Part shown: in pieces, positions 47,089 through 56,527 of the stretch
Numbering within the stretch: position 1 is the first letter of the stretch
Layout of the letters: every line of letters begins with the position of its first letter
DNA from: Planctellipticum variicoloris
GTDB lineage: Bacteria; Planctomycetota; Planctomycetia; Planctomycetales; Planctomycetaceae
Length of the DNA stretch: 64,000 bases
Direction of reading: 5' to 3'
NCBI RefSeq assembly: GCF_030622045.1
Contig: NZ_CP130886.1
Coordinates: 6,146,001 to 6,210,000, forward strand
Made by a program: the position numbers and the translations under genes
The notes under the pieces: model-generated
What the model was told of the DNA's origin: nothing
The model's database searches: none
What the model saw: only the letters and a program-made list of their open reading frames with translations

Positions 47089-48342
47089 ATGCCCGTCAAG
47101 CTCACGATTGAACGTCAGACGCTCCAGTTCGAAACCGACTCCGTCGGCATCGGCTCGGCGGCCGACAATCTCATCGCACTTCCCGGCGACAACCGGCTCG
47201 CCCCCCGCCACGCCGTCCTCAAATCCGTCAACGGCCGCTGGATTCTCGAAGTCCTCGACGGCTGCCCCGTCCGCATCGGCGACGGCCGACCCGTCCGCTT
47301 CGCCTGGCTCAACTCCGGCGACGTGATCCATCTCACCGAAACCGGGCCCGAACTCCAGTTCGAGGCCCCGCCATCATCCTCACCCCAGGTCGCCGCGACG
47401 GCGCCCGCCAGTCCGCCTGTGACTGCAACGCCCCCGTTCAAAGCTCCGGAAACCAAGGCCACTCCCCGAACGCCAGCAGCAACCCTCCCCGCGGCGCCGC
47501 CGGTCGCCGCTGTTGAATCCGCGGTGTCTGCCGGAACCTGGCGCCCCACGCCAAAACTTCTCGCCGGCGGTGCCCTCTCGCTCGCCCTGGTCGCCGTCGT
47601 CTGGGGCATCTGGCCCCGCAATGACCACGCCGCCCCCGCGCCGGTTGTCCCGCCAACCCCGAAGCCGGAAACCGTCGCACCAGCGAAGCCGGCCCCGTCC
47701 GCCGATCCGCAGGAATGCCTCGTGCTCATCGGCATCGGCGACCTGCGCAGCGACAATCGACCCCACATCCTCGGCATCGGCTGGCTCTGGAACGATCGCA
47801 CCGCCGTCGTGCCCCGCACGCTCGGCGACACCCTCTCCGAACTGGTCGTCGCCACCGGCCGCGAAGGAGAACCGCGACAGGCCTGCGTCATTCAAGGCGT
47901 CCCGCTCGAAGTCGGCGAGATCACTCATCCCTCCGGAAACTCCGACATCTCACTCGTCCATCTCAAACAACCGGCCGAACTCGCCTTCCCCATGAGTCAG
48001 CGCTGGCGCCGCGTCACCGCGGCCGATATCGAACGCCTCCGATCGCGCAGCAAGTCGCTCTCGTATCTCTCCTACGCCCCGCTCCCCCGCTCCCCCAAAC
48101 TTCGCGGTACCCACGGCTTCTCGCTCCATCCCTACGATCCCGAGTCCGTCCGCCTTACCACGGAAGAAGCCCGGCTGCTCTACGAACAGCGCCGACATCT
48201 CCTGAAATCCGACGACCCGGCCACGCGCCTCGAACGGGGCGGCCTGCTCCTCGACCCCGACCAGAAAATCGTCGGCATGACGTTGCTCGATTCGTCCATC
48301 GTCTGGACCGACGCCCTCGAAGCCGCGCTCGGAACTCCCTGA
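47089..48342 (+). CDS. FHA-domain protein with degenerate trypsin-like domain
   Basis: A 417-residue protein with an N-terminal FHA domain (about 1-100; DSVGIGSAADNLIAL, NRLAPRHAVL, GRWILEVLDG), a Pro-rich linker, a membrane helix (about 160-182; LLAGGALSLALVAVVWGIWP) and a C-terminal domain with the trypsin/DegP fold (ILGIGWLWNDRTAVVP; SDISLVHL). The usual TAxH and GDSGGP motifs are missing (here VPRTL and RGGLLL), so it is probably a non-catalytic protease-fold sensor. FHA binding of phospho-threonine would connect it to the kinases just upstream. Confidence 0.8.
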   Translation: MPVKLTIERQTLQFETDSVGIGSAADNLIALPGDNRLAPRHAVLKSVNGRWILEVLDGCPVRIGDGRPVRFAWLNSGDVIHLTETGPELQFEAPPSSSPQVAATAPASPPVTATPPFKAPETKATPRTPAATLPAAPPVAAVESAVSAGTWRPTPKLLAGGALSLALVAVVWGIWPRNDHAAPAPVVPPTPKPETVAPAKPAPSADPQECLVLIGIGDLRSDNRPHILGIGWLWNDRTAVVPRTLGDTLSELVVATGREGEPRQACVIQGVPLEVGEITHPSGNSDISLVHLKQPAELAFPMSQRWRRVTAADIERLRSRSKSLSYLSYAPLPRSPKLRGTHGFSLHPYDPESVRLTTEEARLLYEQRRHLLKSDDPATRLERGGLLLDPDQKIVGMTLLDSSIVWTDALEAALGTP

Positions 48343-48367
48343 TCATCGCAGCACAGGATTCGTCTCC

Positions 48368-49498
48368 ATGAAACTTCATCCCGCCTGCCGGCTGGCCTGC
48401 CTGATCGGTCTGCTGGCTTCCCCCTCGCCAGCCTCCGCTCAATCCGCGCTCATTCGAGACCTGCTCTACGACCTGCGATTCGTCGAACGCGAAGAAGCCG
48501 CGGCCAAGGCGATCCGCCTCAAATGGATCAGCGAGGAACGGACCCGGATCCGCGAAGAGCTCACCAAGTACGAAGACGAACTGACCGAACTGCGCAAAAG
48601 CGTCCCCGATCCCATCAAGCCCCGCGTCCTGCCCCCCGCGGCCGCCAAGGCCCAGGATCGGGCCCAGACCAACTTCAACCTCTGGGCCGCAACCAACGAT
48701 CCCCTCCGCAACGTCGCTATCATGAAGGGAACCGGGCTGAATGCCCTGATCCGGATTCTCGGCCCCATCGCTCACTGCCGTCGGCAGCGGGGCAGCTCCA
48801 GCCAGAATCAGGCCAACTTCCCCAGCCTCTCCCCCGGAGCCGCGCTGACGACGACCGACATGGCCCATCTCCGGCTCTCCCCGGCTACCTCGGCGGGGTC
48901 GCGCGTCGCCGTCCGGCTCAACCAGCTCCCGCTCGAAATCCAGTGGTCCCCGATCATGAGCCAGTACTGGCGGTCCGACTGCGACAGCATCCTCAAGGTC
49001 CGCGACGCTTTCACCAGCCAGCTCGCGTTCGCCAGTTCCGGGAATCACGTTCACCTGGAAAGCGGCGAACTGCTCGACAAATCGATCGAACTGCTGCAGG
49101 CCAAGGTGCTCCTCAAAAAGAAGCTGATCGCCAAAGACCCCAACCTGACCATCGCCAAACGGACTCAGATCCATCGCGAACTTCAGGAAGCCGTCCGCTA
49201 CCTGGAGACCGTTCGGGCCACCGCCGAGCGGTTCAAGAACGTCCCCGGCGACTACAAGATCCGGACCTTCTCAGGCGGCTCGATCGAAGACTTCATCGAC
49301 TTCTGCTACGTCCACGGCATGATCTTCCAGGAGGGCCGGCGCGACGACGAGGAAGCCTACATGAAGGTCTTCCATCGCATGCAGGACTACGCCCACGACG
49401 TGCAATACGTCGAAGACTGGAAAAGCGACGTCGAACAGCGCATCCGCGAGCTCGACGCCCAGGACCAGGCCCTCGTCTGGCGCGCGTCCCGCCAGTAG
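48368..49498 (+). CDS. Secreted coiled-coil protein of unknown function
   Basis: A 376-residue protein with a signal peptide (residues 1-25, ending ASA). The remainder is mainly helical with two charged coiled-coil stretches (about 35-80 and 225-300). I do not recognise a family. It follows the FHA/trypsin-like gene by 25 bp on the same strand, so the two are likely co-transcribed and may act together in the periplasm. Confidence 0.7.
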   Translation: MKLHPACRLACLIGLLASPSPASAQSALIRDLLYDLRFVEREEAAAKAIRLKWISEERTRIREELTKYEDELTELRKSVPDPIKPRVLPPAAAKAQDRAQTNFNLWAATNDPLRNVAIMKGTGLNALIRILGPIAHCRRQRGSSSQNQANFPSLSPGAALTTTDMAHLRLSPATSAGSRVAVRLNQLPLEIQWSPIMSQYWRSDCDSILKVRDAFTSQLAFASSGNHVHLESGELLDKSIELLQAKVLLKKKLIAKDPNLTIAKRTQIHRELQEAVRYLETVRATAERFKNVPGDYKIRTFSGGSIEDFIDFCYVHGMIFQEGRRDDEEAYMKVFHRMQDYAHDVQYVEDWKSDVEQRIRELDAQDQALVWRASRQ

Positions 49499-49529
49499 TC
49501 TCCCCCCCGATTCCCCCGGCGGGCGACCG

Positions 49530-50120
49530 TCACTCCTTGGATTCTTCCTCGGACGTCTTTTCAGCCGCACCGGGCGTGAACTTCAGCGACACCGAGTTGA
49601 TGCAGTACCGCTGACCCGTCGGCGTCTGCGGCGCATCGTCAAAGATGTGTCCCAGATGCGAATCGCACTTCGAACACGTCACCTCCGTCCGCACCATCCC
49701 GTGCGAAACGTCCGCCGTCAGCTTCACGCGATCCCCCGCCTCGGCCGCGTAAAACGCCGGCCACCCGCACCCGGAGTTGAACTTCGCCTTCGACGCAAAC
49801 AGCACCTGCCCGCACGCCGCGCAGGAATACGTCCCCGGCTCAAAGTGCTCGTCATACTTGTTCACAAACGGCCGCTCCGTCCCCTTCTGCCGCAGCACGT
49901 GGTACTGCTCGGGAGACAGCAGCGACTTCCATTCATCATCGGAGCGAACAACTTTCTCGGACATGGTCTCGGGCTCCAGAGCGGGGGCGGTCTGCACCAT
50001 CGGATCGGCCGTCGCGGCGGGCGTCGCGGCGGGCGTCGCCGGAGTGTGAACAGCCGACGGCGCCGTTCCACAGCCCGCCAGCATCCCGCAGGCCAGAATC
50101 AGTATTCGACGAGAGGGCAT
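49530..50120 (-). CDS. msrB: Peptide-methionine (R)-S-oxide reductase MsrB (lipoprotein)
   Basis: Repairs oxidised methionine (R-sulfoxide) in proteins. From the ATG at 50120 the 196-residue product has a lipobox (GMLAGC) and is probably anchored in the envelope. The MsrB domain is complete: zinc cysteines in CAAC (100, 103) and CSKC (149, 152), the NSGCGWPAF and HLGHIFDD motifs and the catalytic cysteine in RYCINSVSLKF (C173). No msrA fusion. Stand-alone or grouped with the upstream gene on the minus strand. Confidence 0.95.
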   Translation of the reverse strand: MPSRRILILACGMLAGCGTAPSAVHTPATPAATPAATADPMVQTAPALEPETMSEKVVRSDDEWKSLLSPEQYHVLRQKGTERPFVNKYDEHFEPGTYSCAACGQVLFASKAKFNSGCGWPAFYAAEAGDRVKLTADVSHGMVRTEVTCSKCDSHLGHIFDDAPQTPTGQRYCINSVSLKFTPGAAEKTSEEESKE

Positions 50121-50152
50121 CCTGCACTTTCCAATCAGGGGAGTTGTCACGA

Positions 50153-50818
50153 TTACGGCGTCGGCACGTGAGCACTCAACACAACCACGCTTTGTGTCGT
50201 ACCATCGCCGGTGGCCGACGTAAACCCTCCGACCACTTCCGGCACGCCGTCCTTCAGCCGGACCGTCGTCCGTCCCGTTTGCACTTTCTTCGACGGCGGC
50301 AGCGGAAAATCCTTCTCACCCTCGGCCTGCGGCTGGCCAGGCTGCGGTTCGAAGCGACTTTGCTCCACCTTCAATTCCACCAGAATTGTACCGGCCTCTT
50401 CCACACGCGACGTGGCGGAAATCAGCGTCCCCGCCTCTTCTCGCGAGAACGTCGGCTGCTGCTGCATCATCGGGTTCCCGCCGCGACCGCCGGGAAAAAC
50501 CGTTCTGCCGGTGATCAGCGGGACGACTTCGCTGAACTGAAACTCCGCGGCGCTCTGCTCCAGTGTGTGAACCTTGATCCGGGTCAGGTGCGTCAGCTTG
50601 CCCGCTTTCGACCACGCATCAATCTGCTCCAGCATCGCCGGACCCGCCGGTCGCCCGGCAGCCGCGGCTCCCTCCGATGGAACCGATGCCGTCGCCAGCA
50701 CGATCTCAAGCTGGACCACCTTTCCTGCCGCCGGCGGTTCCTCCGCCCGCAGCCCGGCACACACGCTCAACGCAGCCAGTACGGCACTGCAGAATCTCAT
50801 CCGAATCATGGCTCGCAT
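50153..50818 (-). CDS. Exported protein of unknown function
   Basis: A 221-residue protein with a signal peptide (residues 1-25, ending LRA). The C-terminal part has alternating strands (AGTILVELKVEQSRF; RTTVRLKDGVPEVVGGFTSA) that resemble the beta-rich secretin-like domain of small planctomycete proteins, but I cannot assign a family. It precedes msrB on the same strand by 32 bp. Confidence 0.6.
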   Translation of the reverse strand: MRAMIRMRFCSAVLAALSVCAGLRAEEPPAAGKVVQLEIVLATASVPSEGAAAAGRPAGPAMLEQIDAWSKAGKLTHLTRIKVHTLEQSAAEFQFSEVVPLITGRTVFPGGRGGNPMMQQQPTFSREEAGTLISATSRVEEAGTILVELKVEQSRFEPQPGQPQAEGEKDFPLPPSKKVQTGRTTVRLKDGVPEVVGGFTSATGDGTTQSVVVLSAHVPTP

Positions 50819-50999
50819 CCTCCATCAGGTGACTCCGGTCGCGGACAGTCCACTCTGACGAATTGAACACGTCCGGAAAACAGCGGTTTCGCAGGAATCC
50901 GGAATTCTCGGCCCCGCCCCGCCCCTCTGGCATCCACTGCTCCCCCTCCGTAAGCTGATCGCAGCACCCCATCCGACACCTGCGACGAAAGACCCGCCG

Positions 51000-52202
51000 A
51001 TGCGACTGCCGCGCCTCGCCCTGCTGGCTCCCCTCCTCGCCGCCACCGGCGCCCTCGCCGCCGAACCCGCCTGGCAGCGCATCCAGCTCGACGACACCTT
51101 CCGCGCCGAAGGCTCCGCCGTCGGCGACTTCAACCGCGACGGCCGGCTCGACGTCAGCGCCGGCGAGTTCCTCTACCTCGCCCCCGACTGGAAACCGACC
51201 GAAGTCCTTCCCCCCGGCAAGTACGTCTACGACCAGGGCTACAGCAACAGCTTCGCCGCCTGGGCCTTCGACGTGAACCAGGACGGCTGGGACGACATCA
51301 TCCACGTCCGCTTCCCCGGCCAACCCTGCCACTGGCTCGAAAACCCCCAGGGGCAGCCCGGCCACTGGAAACAGCACGAAATCTGGCACAGCGCCTGCAA
51401 CGAAACCGTCCTCTTCACCGACGTCACCGGCGACGGCAAGCCCGAGCTTATCATGGGCTCCCAGCCCGAGCGGCAGATGGGTTTCCTCGAAGTCCCGCCC
51501 CCCGACAAGTGCCGCGACAAGTGGACTTTCCACGCCATCAGCGAAGCCGGCGAGCCCGGACAGAACGGCTCACACCACTTCTATCACGGCCTCGGGACAG
51601 GAGATATCAACGGCGACGGTCGGCGCGACGTCCTGATCCCCCACGGCTGGTGGGAAGCCCCGATGGACCGCCGGGCCGGGCTCTGGCGGTTTCATCCGTG
51701 GTCGCTGTCGAAGAACAACCAGGGCAACCCCCTCCCCGCCGCCAACCTGCAGGCCATCGACCTCGACCTCGACGGGGACAACGACGTCATCATGAGCTCC
51801 GCCCACCAGTACGGCGTCTGGTGGTTCGAGAACCCGGGCGGCGACTTCACCGACCCGTTCAAGTTCCACCTCATCGACGAATCCCTCTCCCAGACCCACG
51901 CCCTCGAACTGGTCGACTTCCACGGCGACGGAGTCCCCGCCCTCGTCACCGGCAAACGCTTCTTCGCCCACAACGGCAAAGGGGACCCCGGCGAACACGA
52001 CCCCGTCCTCATCGTCTACTACGACATCCTCCGCCACAGAGGCCAGCCCCCCACGTTCGTCCGCCACGAGATCGAAGCCGGCCTCGGGACGGGGATCGGG
52101 ACCCAGTTCACGGTGCAGGATCTCAACCGGGATGGCACTCTCGATCTGATTCTGGCCAATAAGAAGGGGGTGAACCTGCTCCTGCAGCAGCGTGTCCGGT
52201 GA
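51000..52202 (+). CDS. Secreted FG-GAP/VCBS repeat protein
   Basis: A 400-residue exported protein (signal peptide 1-21, ending LAA) with several calcium-binding-like FG-GAP/VCBS repeats, seen as AVGDFNRDGRLDVSAGEF, DVNQDGWDDIIHVRF, DVTGDGKPELIMGSQ, DINGDGRRDVLIPHGW, DLDGDNDVIMSSAHQY and DLNRDGTLDLILANK. This forms a beta-propeller of the integrin-like type common in planctomycetes. Function unknown, probably envelope or extracellular. Confidence 0.85.
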   Translation: MRLPRLALLAPLLAATGALAAEPAWQRIQLDDTFRAEGSAVGDFNRDGRLDVSAGEFLYLAPDWKPTEVLPPGKYVYDQGYSNSFAAWAFDVNQDGWDDIIHVRFPGQPCHWLENPQGQPGHWKQHEIWHSACNETVLFTDVTGDGKPELIMGSQPERQMGFLEVPPPDKCRDKWTFHAISEAGEPGQNGSHHFYHGLGTGDINGDGRRDVLIPHGWWEAPMDRRAGLWRFHPWSLSKNNQGNPLPAANLQAIDLDLDGDNDVIMSSAHQYGVWWFENPGGDFTDPFKFHLIDESLSQTHALELVDFHGDGVPALVTGKRFFAHNGKGDPGEHDPVLIVYYDILRHRGQPPTFVRHEIEAGLGTGIGTQFTVQDLNRDGTLDLILANKKGVNLLLQQRVR

Positions 52203-52340
52203 TCGGGGGACTTTGCGGAAGTGCTGAAGGGGCGGACTGTTACGCCGGCGTCGGCGCTTCGTCCGGGTGGCCGAAAAAAACCGGACGGCGAGCGCTTGCC
52301 CTCTCTGTGCGAAGCGCGTATCCTTCACGACTCGCACCGA

Positions 52341-52424
52341 GCCCAGGTGGCGGAACTGGCAGACGCGCTAGGTTCAGGACCTAGTGGTAGTAATACCGTG
52401 CAGGTTCGATTCCTGTCCTGGGCA
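52341..52424 (+). tRNA. tRNA-Leu (anticodon CAG)
   Basis: Acceptor arms gcccagg (52341-52347) and cctgggc (52417-52423) pair fully; the anticodon arm is ctagg-ttcagga-cctag with anticodon CAG reading CUG; a long variable arm and a T arm with gttcgat follow. 84 nt as expected for a class II tRNA. The 3' CCA is not fully encoded (acct). Confidence 0.93.
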
Positions 52425-52826
52425 CCTTGATACGGAAGGGGTTACGACGACCGCAGGCGCCGACGCCCACGAATTCGCCGAGTGATTGGCGTGAGTTGGG
52501 GAAGTCTGGGAGCCGTGCGGGGGGTCGCTCCGCAGTGTCAGCAGGCGAATCCCACACGCCGGTCGGTCTCATCCGTTGAGACCGGTCGGCGTGTTGGCTT
52601 TCCGGGGCGGGGTTCCGCAGGGCTCTGCGGAGTTTGAGCGGTGATTCCGCCCCCATGACTTCTCGCCCCCGCGACCGGCGATCCACAGCCCCGCGATAGA
52701 GCCGGCGGCCGGTCGGTCGGTCGTCAGAGGGCGGACGATGGCGGCTGACGCGAACCGCCGCGGCGTCTGCGAATGCAGGCGACCCGATGGCGGGCGGCTG
52801 TGATGCGCGCGGCGGTTGGCTTCGAA
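52425..52826. other. Gap after tRNA-Leu
   Basis: About 400 bp between the tRNA and the converging PEP-CTERM gene. It contains one hairpin (listed separately). No open reading frame in it is supported by composition or similarity. Confidence 0.5.
52564..52584. terminator. Hairpin downstream of tRNA-Leu
   Basis: Perfect 8-bp stem cggtctca / tgagaccg with a 5-nt loop. It lacks a T-run, so it may end transcription from either side (tRNA or PEP-CTERM gene) only weakly. Confidence 0.4.
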
Positions 52827-53435
52827 TCAGGCCGCCGGTTGTCGGCGGCGACGTCCTGCTCCGACCGCCAGGCCCAGGCTGGCGATGCTGGCGAGGGCCA
52901 GGGAGGCGGGTTCGGGGACGACGGGGTCACGGGGATCAAGCGTGGCTTCGAAGGCGACCGTTTCGCCGGAATTGAACAGATTGAGGGGTCCGGCGGTGGT
53001 GGGATCGTTCGTGAACTGGCCCACAAACGGATCGCCGTAGATCAGGCTTCTGTTCGTGGTCAGGTCGTAGGTGGCGAGCGCGGGATTGTTCAGCGCGTCG
53101 ACGCGATCGAGTCCCGATGAGACCTCGGAGAAGCCGACCGACGACTCCGTCTGATCCAGGAACAGCCGGTAGACGTTGAGCAGCTTGCCGCTGCCGACGC
53201 CGGTGATGGTGAAGGTGACTGAGGAGGCGACGTTGAAGTACGTGGCGCCTGCGACGTCATACACGTTCGCGGTGTCCGCGGTCAGCTCGAACAGGAAGTC
53301 GGCGTTTGCGAAGCTGAGGCCATTGAGGTTGCCGTCGACAACTCCCGAGAAGCGATAGGTGATGGGAGCGGCGACGGCGTCCGTCGTCCACAGCAGGGCT
53401 GCCATCAGCAGCGTCGCGGAAAGTGCAGATCTCAT
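52827..53435 (-). CDS. PEP-CTERM-anchored exported protein
   Basis: A 202-residue exported protein: signal peptide (about 1-22, ending AVAA), a beta-rich body (ITYRFSGVVDGNLNGLSFAN) and a C-terminal PEP-CTERM sorting signal (VPEPASLALASIASLGLAVG followed by RRRR). Such proteins are processed by an exosortase and are linked to exopolysaccharide or biofilm. The ATG at 53435 begins the signal peptide; earlier in-frame starts add an implausible arginine-rich leader. Confidence 0.85.
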   Translation of the reverse strand: MRSALSATLLMAALLWTTDAVAAPITYRFSGVVDGNLNGLSFANADFLFELTADTANVYDVAGATYFNVASSVTFTITGVGSGKLLNVYRLFLDQTESSVGFSEVSSGLDRVDALNNPALATYDLTTNRSLIYGDPFVGQFTNDPTTAGPLNLFNSGETVAFEATLDPRDPVVPEPASLALASIASLGLAVGAGRRRRQPAA

Positions 53436-53770
53436 GGCCCGTCCTCCGTGGCAGGGAATGGCAGTGCTGGATTTTCCCGGGCCACGAATCGCCGAGAAAG
53501 ACCGAGTCCGAGCGCGTGCGAGCCAGCCGACACGCGGCAGGGCAAGGTATCGACGGAGGCCGGGCGGTCGCAATGGGTTGGCGCGAGTTTCCCTGGAAAT
53601 GCCGGATGTCGGCCGCCGGGCCAGTGAAGCGCATCCAGATGTTAGCGCCCGCCGGTCGCGATCCGGCGATCTTCAGACTGGCCGGTGTCCGCGGTGTTCG
53701 ATGCGGTCATCCGGTGCATTCGCTTTCGTCCGGTTTCTGTACCGGGCCGGCGGACGCGGGATCGACTGAC
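53436..53770. other. Intergenic region left of second island
   Basis: About 335 bp between the divergent PEP-CTERM gene and a small plus-strand gene. No gene or recognisable regulatory element. Confidence 0.4.
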
Positions 53771-54016
53771 ATGCCGGCCCCGCTGGTCGACTGGCTCGCC
53801 GAGCATCTGGGAATCGACATCGTCCGGCAGTGGTCGCTCGACCGGTCGTACCTGGAGCTGCTGACGACGGCCCAGCTCCAGGAGCTGGCGGCCGAATGGA
53901 AGCTGCGATCAACCGACACGAAGCGGGGCGGCCTCATCGAGTGGCTGGCCGAAGCCGGCCGGGGAAAGCCTTGCCCGAAAGCGGTGCGGGGGATCAAGGC
54001 GGTTTCGCTGGTGTGA
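53771..54016 (+). CDS. Small helical protein, possible ParB-like tail
   Basis: An 81-residue protein (DWLAEHLGIDIVRQWSLDRS, then LELLTTAQLQELAAEWKL) that resembles, by pattern only, the short C-terminal helical segment of ParB-like or partition-associated proteins in planctomycetes. No ParB nuclease or helix-turn-helix domain is present, so if related it is a fragment. It opens the second accessory island. Composition is GC-rich like the core genome. Confidence 0.45.
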   Translation: MPAPLVDWLAEHLGIDIVRQWSLDRSYLELLTTAQLQELAAEWKLRSTDTKRGGLIEWLAEAGRGKPCPKAVRGIKAVSLV

Positions 54017-54132
54017 CGCATTGCCGGCCAGTGGAGCCTTAATTGACGAGACTGGACAACGCGTTGATGAATAATCCGAGTCAGATCGTATTTCCACTGC
54101 AACATGACATAGCCGGAAGAACTTGCAACGAC

Positions 54133-56334
54133 TCACACTGATTCTAGTTTGTCGATCACTCGCCCGAGCACTTCTCTCACCGCTGTGACACCTTCAAGCT
54201 GCCACGTGACTCGCGGAAACTCCAGGAGTACTTCGTATGGCTGCAATCTACCGTTACGGCGGCGAACAAAGGAACCGTAGGAGCGTATCGCGGTATCGAC
54301 CCTTTCATTCAGTGCTTCCCTCGCGCTTCTCCAATCGGTACCGACTCCGAGAGTTGGACGGAGAGAGTGCACCGTAACAGTGATGCCGTCCGTTCCAAGA
54401 GATGAGCAATGAATCCCGGATTGCCCCGAAAGCGATCTGAATTCGTCAACACCTTCTCTTTCGCTCAATCCAACCATTGAAAACCGCAACTCAGTAGAAA
54501 ACTCACTGACGCTCAAAATACGCCCAGCTTCGAATTGGCCAACTTCCAGTAGAATCCGCGACAGCTCATCTGCGACTTCGGACATGGTCCGAGGGCGGTC
54601 CTGAGGGTTGCGCTCACTGCATGCCTCGTAGAGACGCTGAAGACGCAGTGCCGGATCGTGACTTATCCACGTACCGAGTGTGCTGCGCAGCGGGACAAGA
54701 TTCTCTGCAAGTCCAAGTGGCTTTGGGTCCTGCCCAGTAATAACGTAGAACATAAGTTGACCGAACGAATAAATGTCAACCGCTTTCGAGTGAGCGGCCG
54801 CGCTGCCGGGCTTGCCGAGCTGCTCCGGCGCGGCATAGAACACCGTTCCAAGCGCCTCAGTAGTAAGCAAGCTTGCGGTTGAAAACCACGCCAAGTCAAA
54901 GTCGGTCAGGTACGGCAACCAGCGTTGTCCCGTCGGATCAGGCTTCATAATGACGTTTTCAGGCTTCACGTCTCGGTGAATCACTCCCAAAGCATGTGCA
55001 TGGCGGAGAGTGTCACAAATTGTCAGCAGTATCTGAAGTACCTGAGCGGGATCGTTTCCCGCATAGGCCCAGTCTCGCAAGTTCGCTCCCTCAATGAAAT
55101 CCATCGTGAATCCAAGAGGGCACGTCAAGAATGAATGTACGCGCACGATGTGCGGATGACTCAATTGCTTCATTGCGTAAAAACCATTTTCGAACCGCTT
55201 TGCCTTTTGGTTCAGGTGCAGTTCTTGGGAATGGAAAGACTTCATGGCAAGCCGTCCATTCGGGCTCATCAATTCCCAGACTGTTCCAAATGAGCCGCTT
55301 CCGAGTCGCTGTCCTACTTGCGCGTCGTTTACTATGAGTCCTGTAGAGATATTGGAGAGGAACCGTGTGTCCTCAATGACCTTTTGAAGCGACACGCGAA
55401 ACTGCGGATGCTCGTCGACGGCTTGACTCTCTCGTCGTCGCTTCTCGTACCATTTTAGAATCGGTTCTGCAGTCCGACACGCAGCTTGGTGACCAGTGCG
55501 TTGCCAGTTGACGGTGTCAACGATGCACTGAGTCACAAATGAGTGCAGTGTATTGGCGTGAGCGTGTGCCTGCGTAACCATTTCTTCGACGCGTTCATCG
55601 CGTTCGTGTTGGTCGCGAGTTCTTAGTCCACTGCCGAGGACCACTTGTCCGGCTATATCGCCTTTGAATACGGGCTGCTGATGCTTAGATACGCGGAAGG
55701 ACCGATCGATGTAGTCAAAGAGAGAAGTTACAGTTACGTTTCCAAGTTGATCCGCTGCTTCTCCTCCCAACGCTTCGATGAGTGCCTGAGTGAATAGCCC
55801 GTGCCCGAGGGTTGTGTTCTCTGCTGCGTATTCGGTGTCGCGGCAAGCTGCCAGCAGGACCCGGCGATCGCTGAAAGTCTGCGCGACGTAGGTGAGATGT
55901 GTGGGAGAGACAAACGTATTCGCATTTCCGTTGCCGATATTGACCGCGCCGGATTGGCAGAAGTCGAGAAGTAGCACGACGGCTGAGTTTGGGATCGATT
56001 GGCTCTGAATCATCCTCTGTAGCAGATGAAGGTCGAAACCTGACTGCGGCGAAGCGTCCGTTCCATGCGAGCAGAAGAAGGGTCCGTATGGGAGGTTGAT
56101 ACCGTGGCCCGCGAAGTAGATCACAGCGCATTCAGTACCCTGTGAAAGGGTTAGCTCGACCGCCTTCCTAATCGCGTCGGTCGTCGCTTCCTCGTTTCTG
56201 AGGATTTCAACCACGAAGTCATACGTCGTCGGCTCAAGCAGGATGTTGGCAACGGCAACGGCGTCGGCTACGCATGATGTGAGCGGGGCAGTAGGGTAGT
56301 CGTCGATACCGACGCAGAGTGCGTATCTGCTCAC
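54133..56334 (-). CDS. Caspase-Ser/Thr kinase fusion protein
   Basis: A 733-residue fusion. Residues 1-240 are a caspase-like peptidase (C14): catalytic His77 in YFAGHGINLP and Cys126 in LLLDFCQSGAV, with a downstream CRDTEYAAE...GHGLFTQAL pattern typical of the family. Residues 340-600 are a protein kinase with G-loop LGSGSFGTVW (344-350), K365, HRDVKPEN (453-460) and APEQ; DFG is replaced by DFD (478-480). The last 130 residues are unrecognised. Start is GTG at 56334. No signal peptide or membrane helix, so it is cytosolic. It is visibly less GC-rich than the core genes and lies in a patch of restriction remnants, which suggests acquisition and a defence or cell-death role. Confidence 0.9.
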   Translation of the reverse strand: MSRYALCVGIDDYPTAPLTSCVADAVAVANILLEPTTYDFVVEILRNEEATTDAIRKAVELTLSQGTECAVIYFAGHGINLPYGPFFCSHGTDASPQSGFDLHLLQRMIQSQSIPNSAVVLLLDFCQSGAVNIGNGNANTFVSPTHLTYVAQTFSDRRVLLAACRDTEYAAENTTLGHGLFTQALIEALGGEAADQLGNVTVTSLFDYIDRSFRVSKHQQPVFKGDIAGQVVLGSGLRTRDQHERDERVEEMVTQAHAHANTLHSFVTQCIVDTVNWQRTGHQAACRTAEPILKWYEKRRRESQAVDEHPQFRVSLQKVIEDTRFLSNISTGLIVNDAQVGQRLGSGSFGTVWELMSPNGRLAMKSFHSQELHLNQKAKRFENGFYAMKQLSHPHIVRVHSFLTCPLGFTMDFIEGANLRDWAYAGNDPAQVLQILLTICDTLRHAHALGVIHRDVKPENVIMKPDPTGQRWLPYLTDFDLAWFSTASLLTTEALGTVFYAAPEQLGKPGSAAAHSKAVDIYSFGQLMFYVITGQDPKPLGLAENLVPLRSTLGTWISHDPALRLQRLYEACSERNPQDRPRTMSEVADELSRILLEVGQFEAGRILSVSEFSTELRFSMVGLSEREGVDEFRSLSGQSGIHCSSLGTDGITVTVHSLRPTLGVGTDWRSAREALNERVDTAIRSYGSFVRRRNGRLQPYEVLLEFPRVTWQLEGVTAVREVLGRVIDKLESV

Positions 56335-56527
56335 GGGGATGATCTCGCCACAGGAGTGTATGAACGGGCACTTCCGCTCGATTGTTCCGTGAGGGTCTCC
56401 TGGTTGTCAACTATCGCACCTGAAATCTTGAGTATTGGCAGTGCCGGCGAGAATCCGGGCCGGTTCTCAATTGTTGAGAAGCGCAGCACACGCAGCACGC
56501 GCGAACACCACTGCAGGTTCCCCCGCC

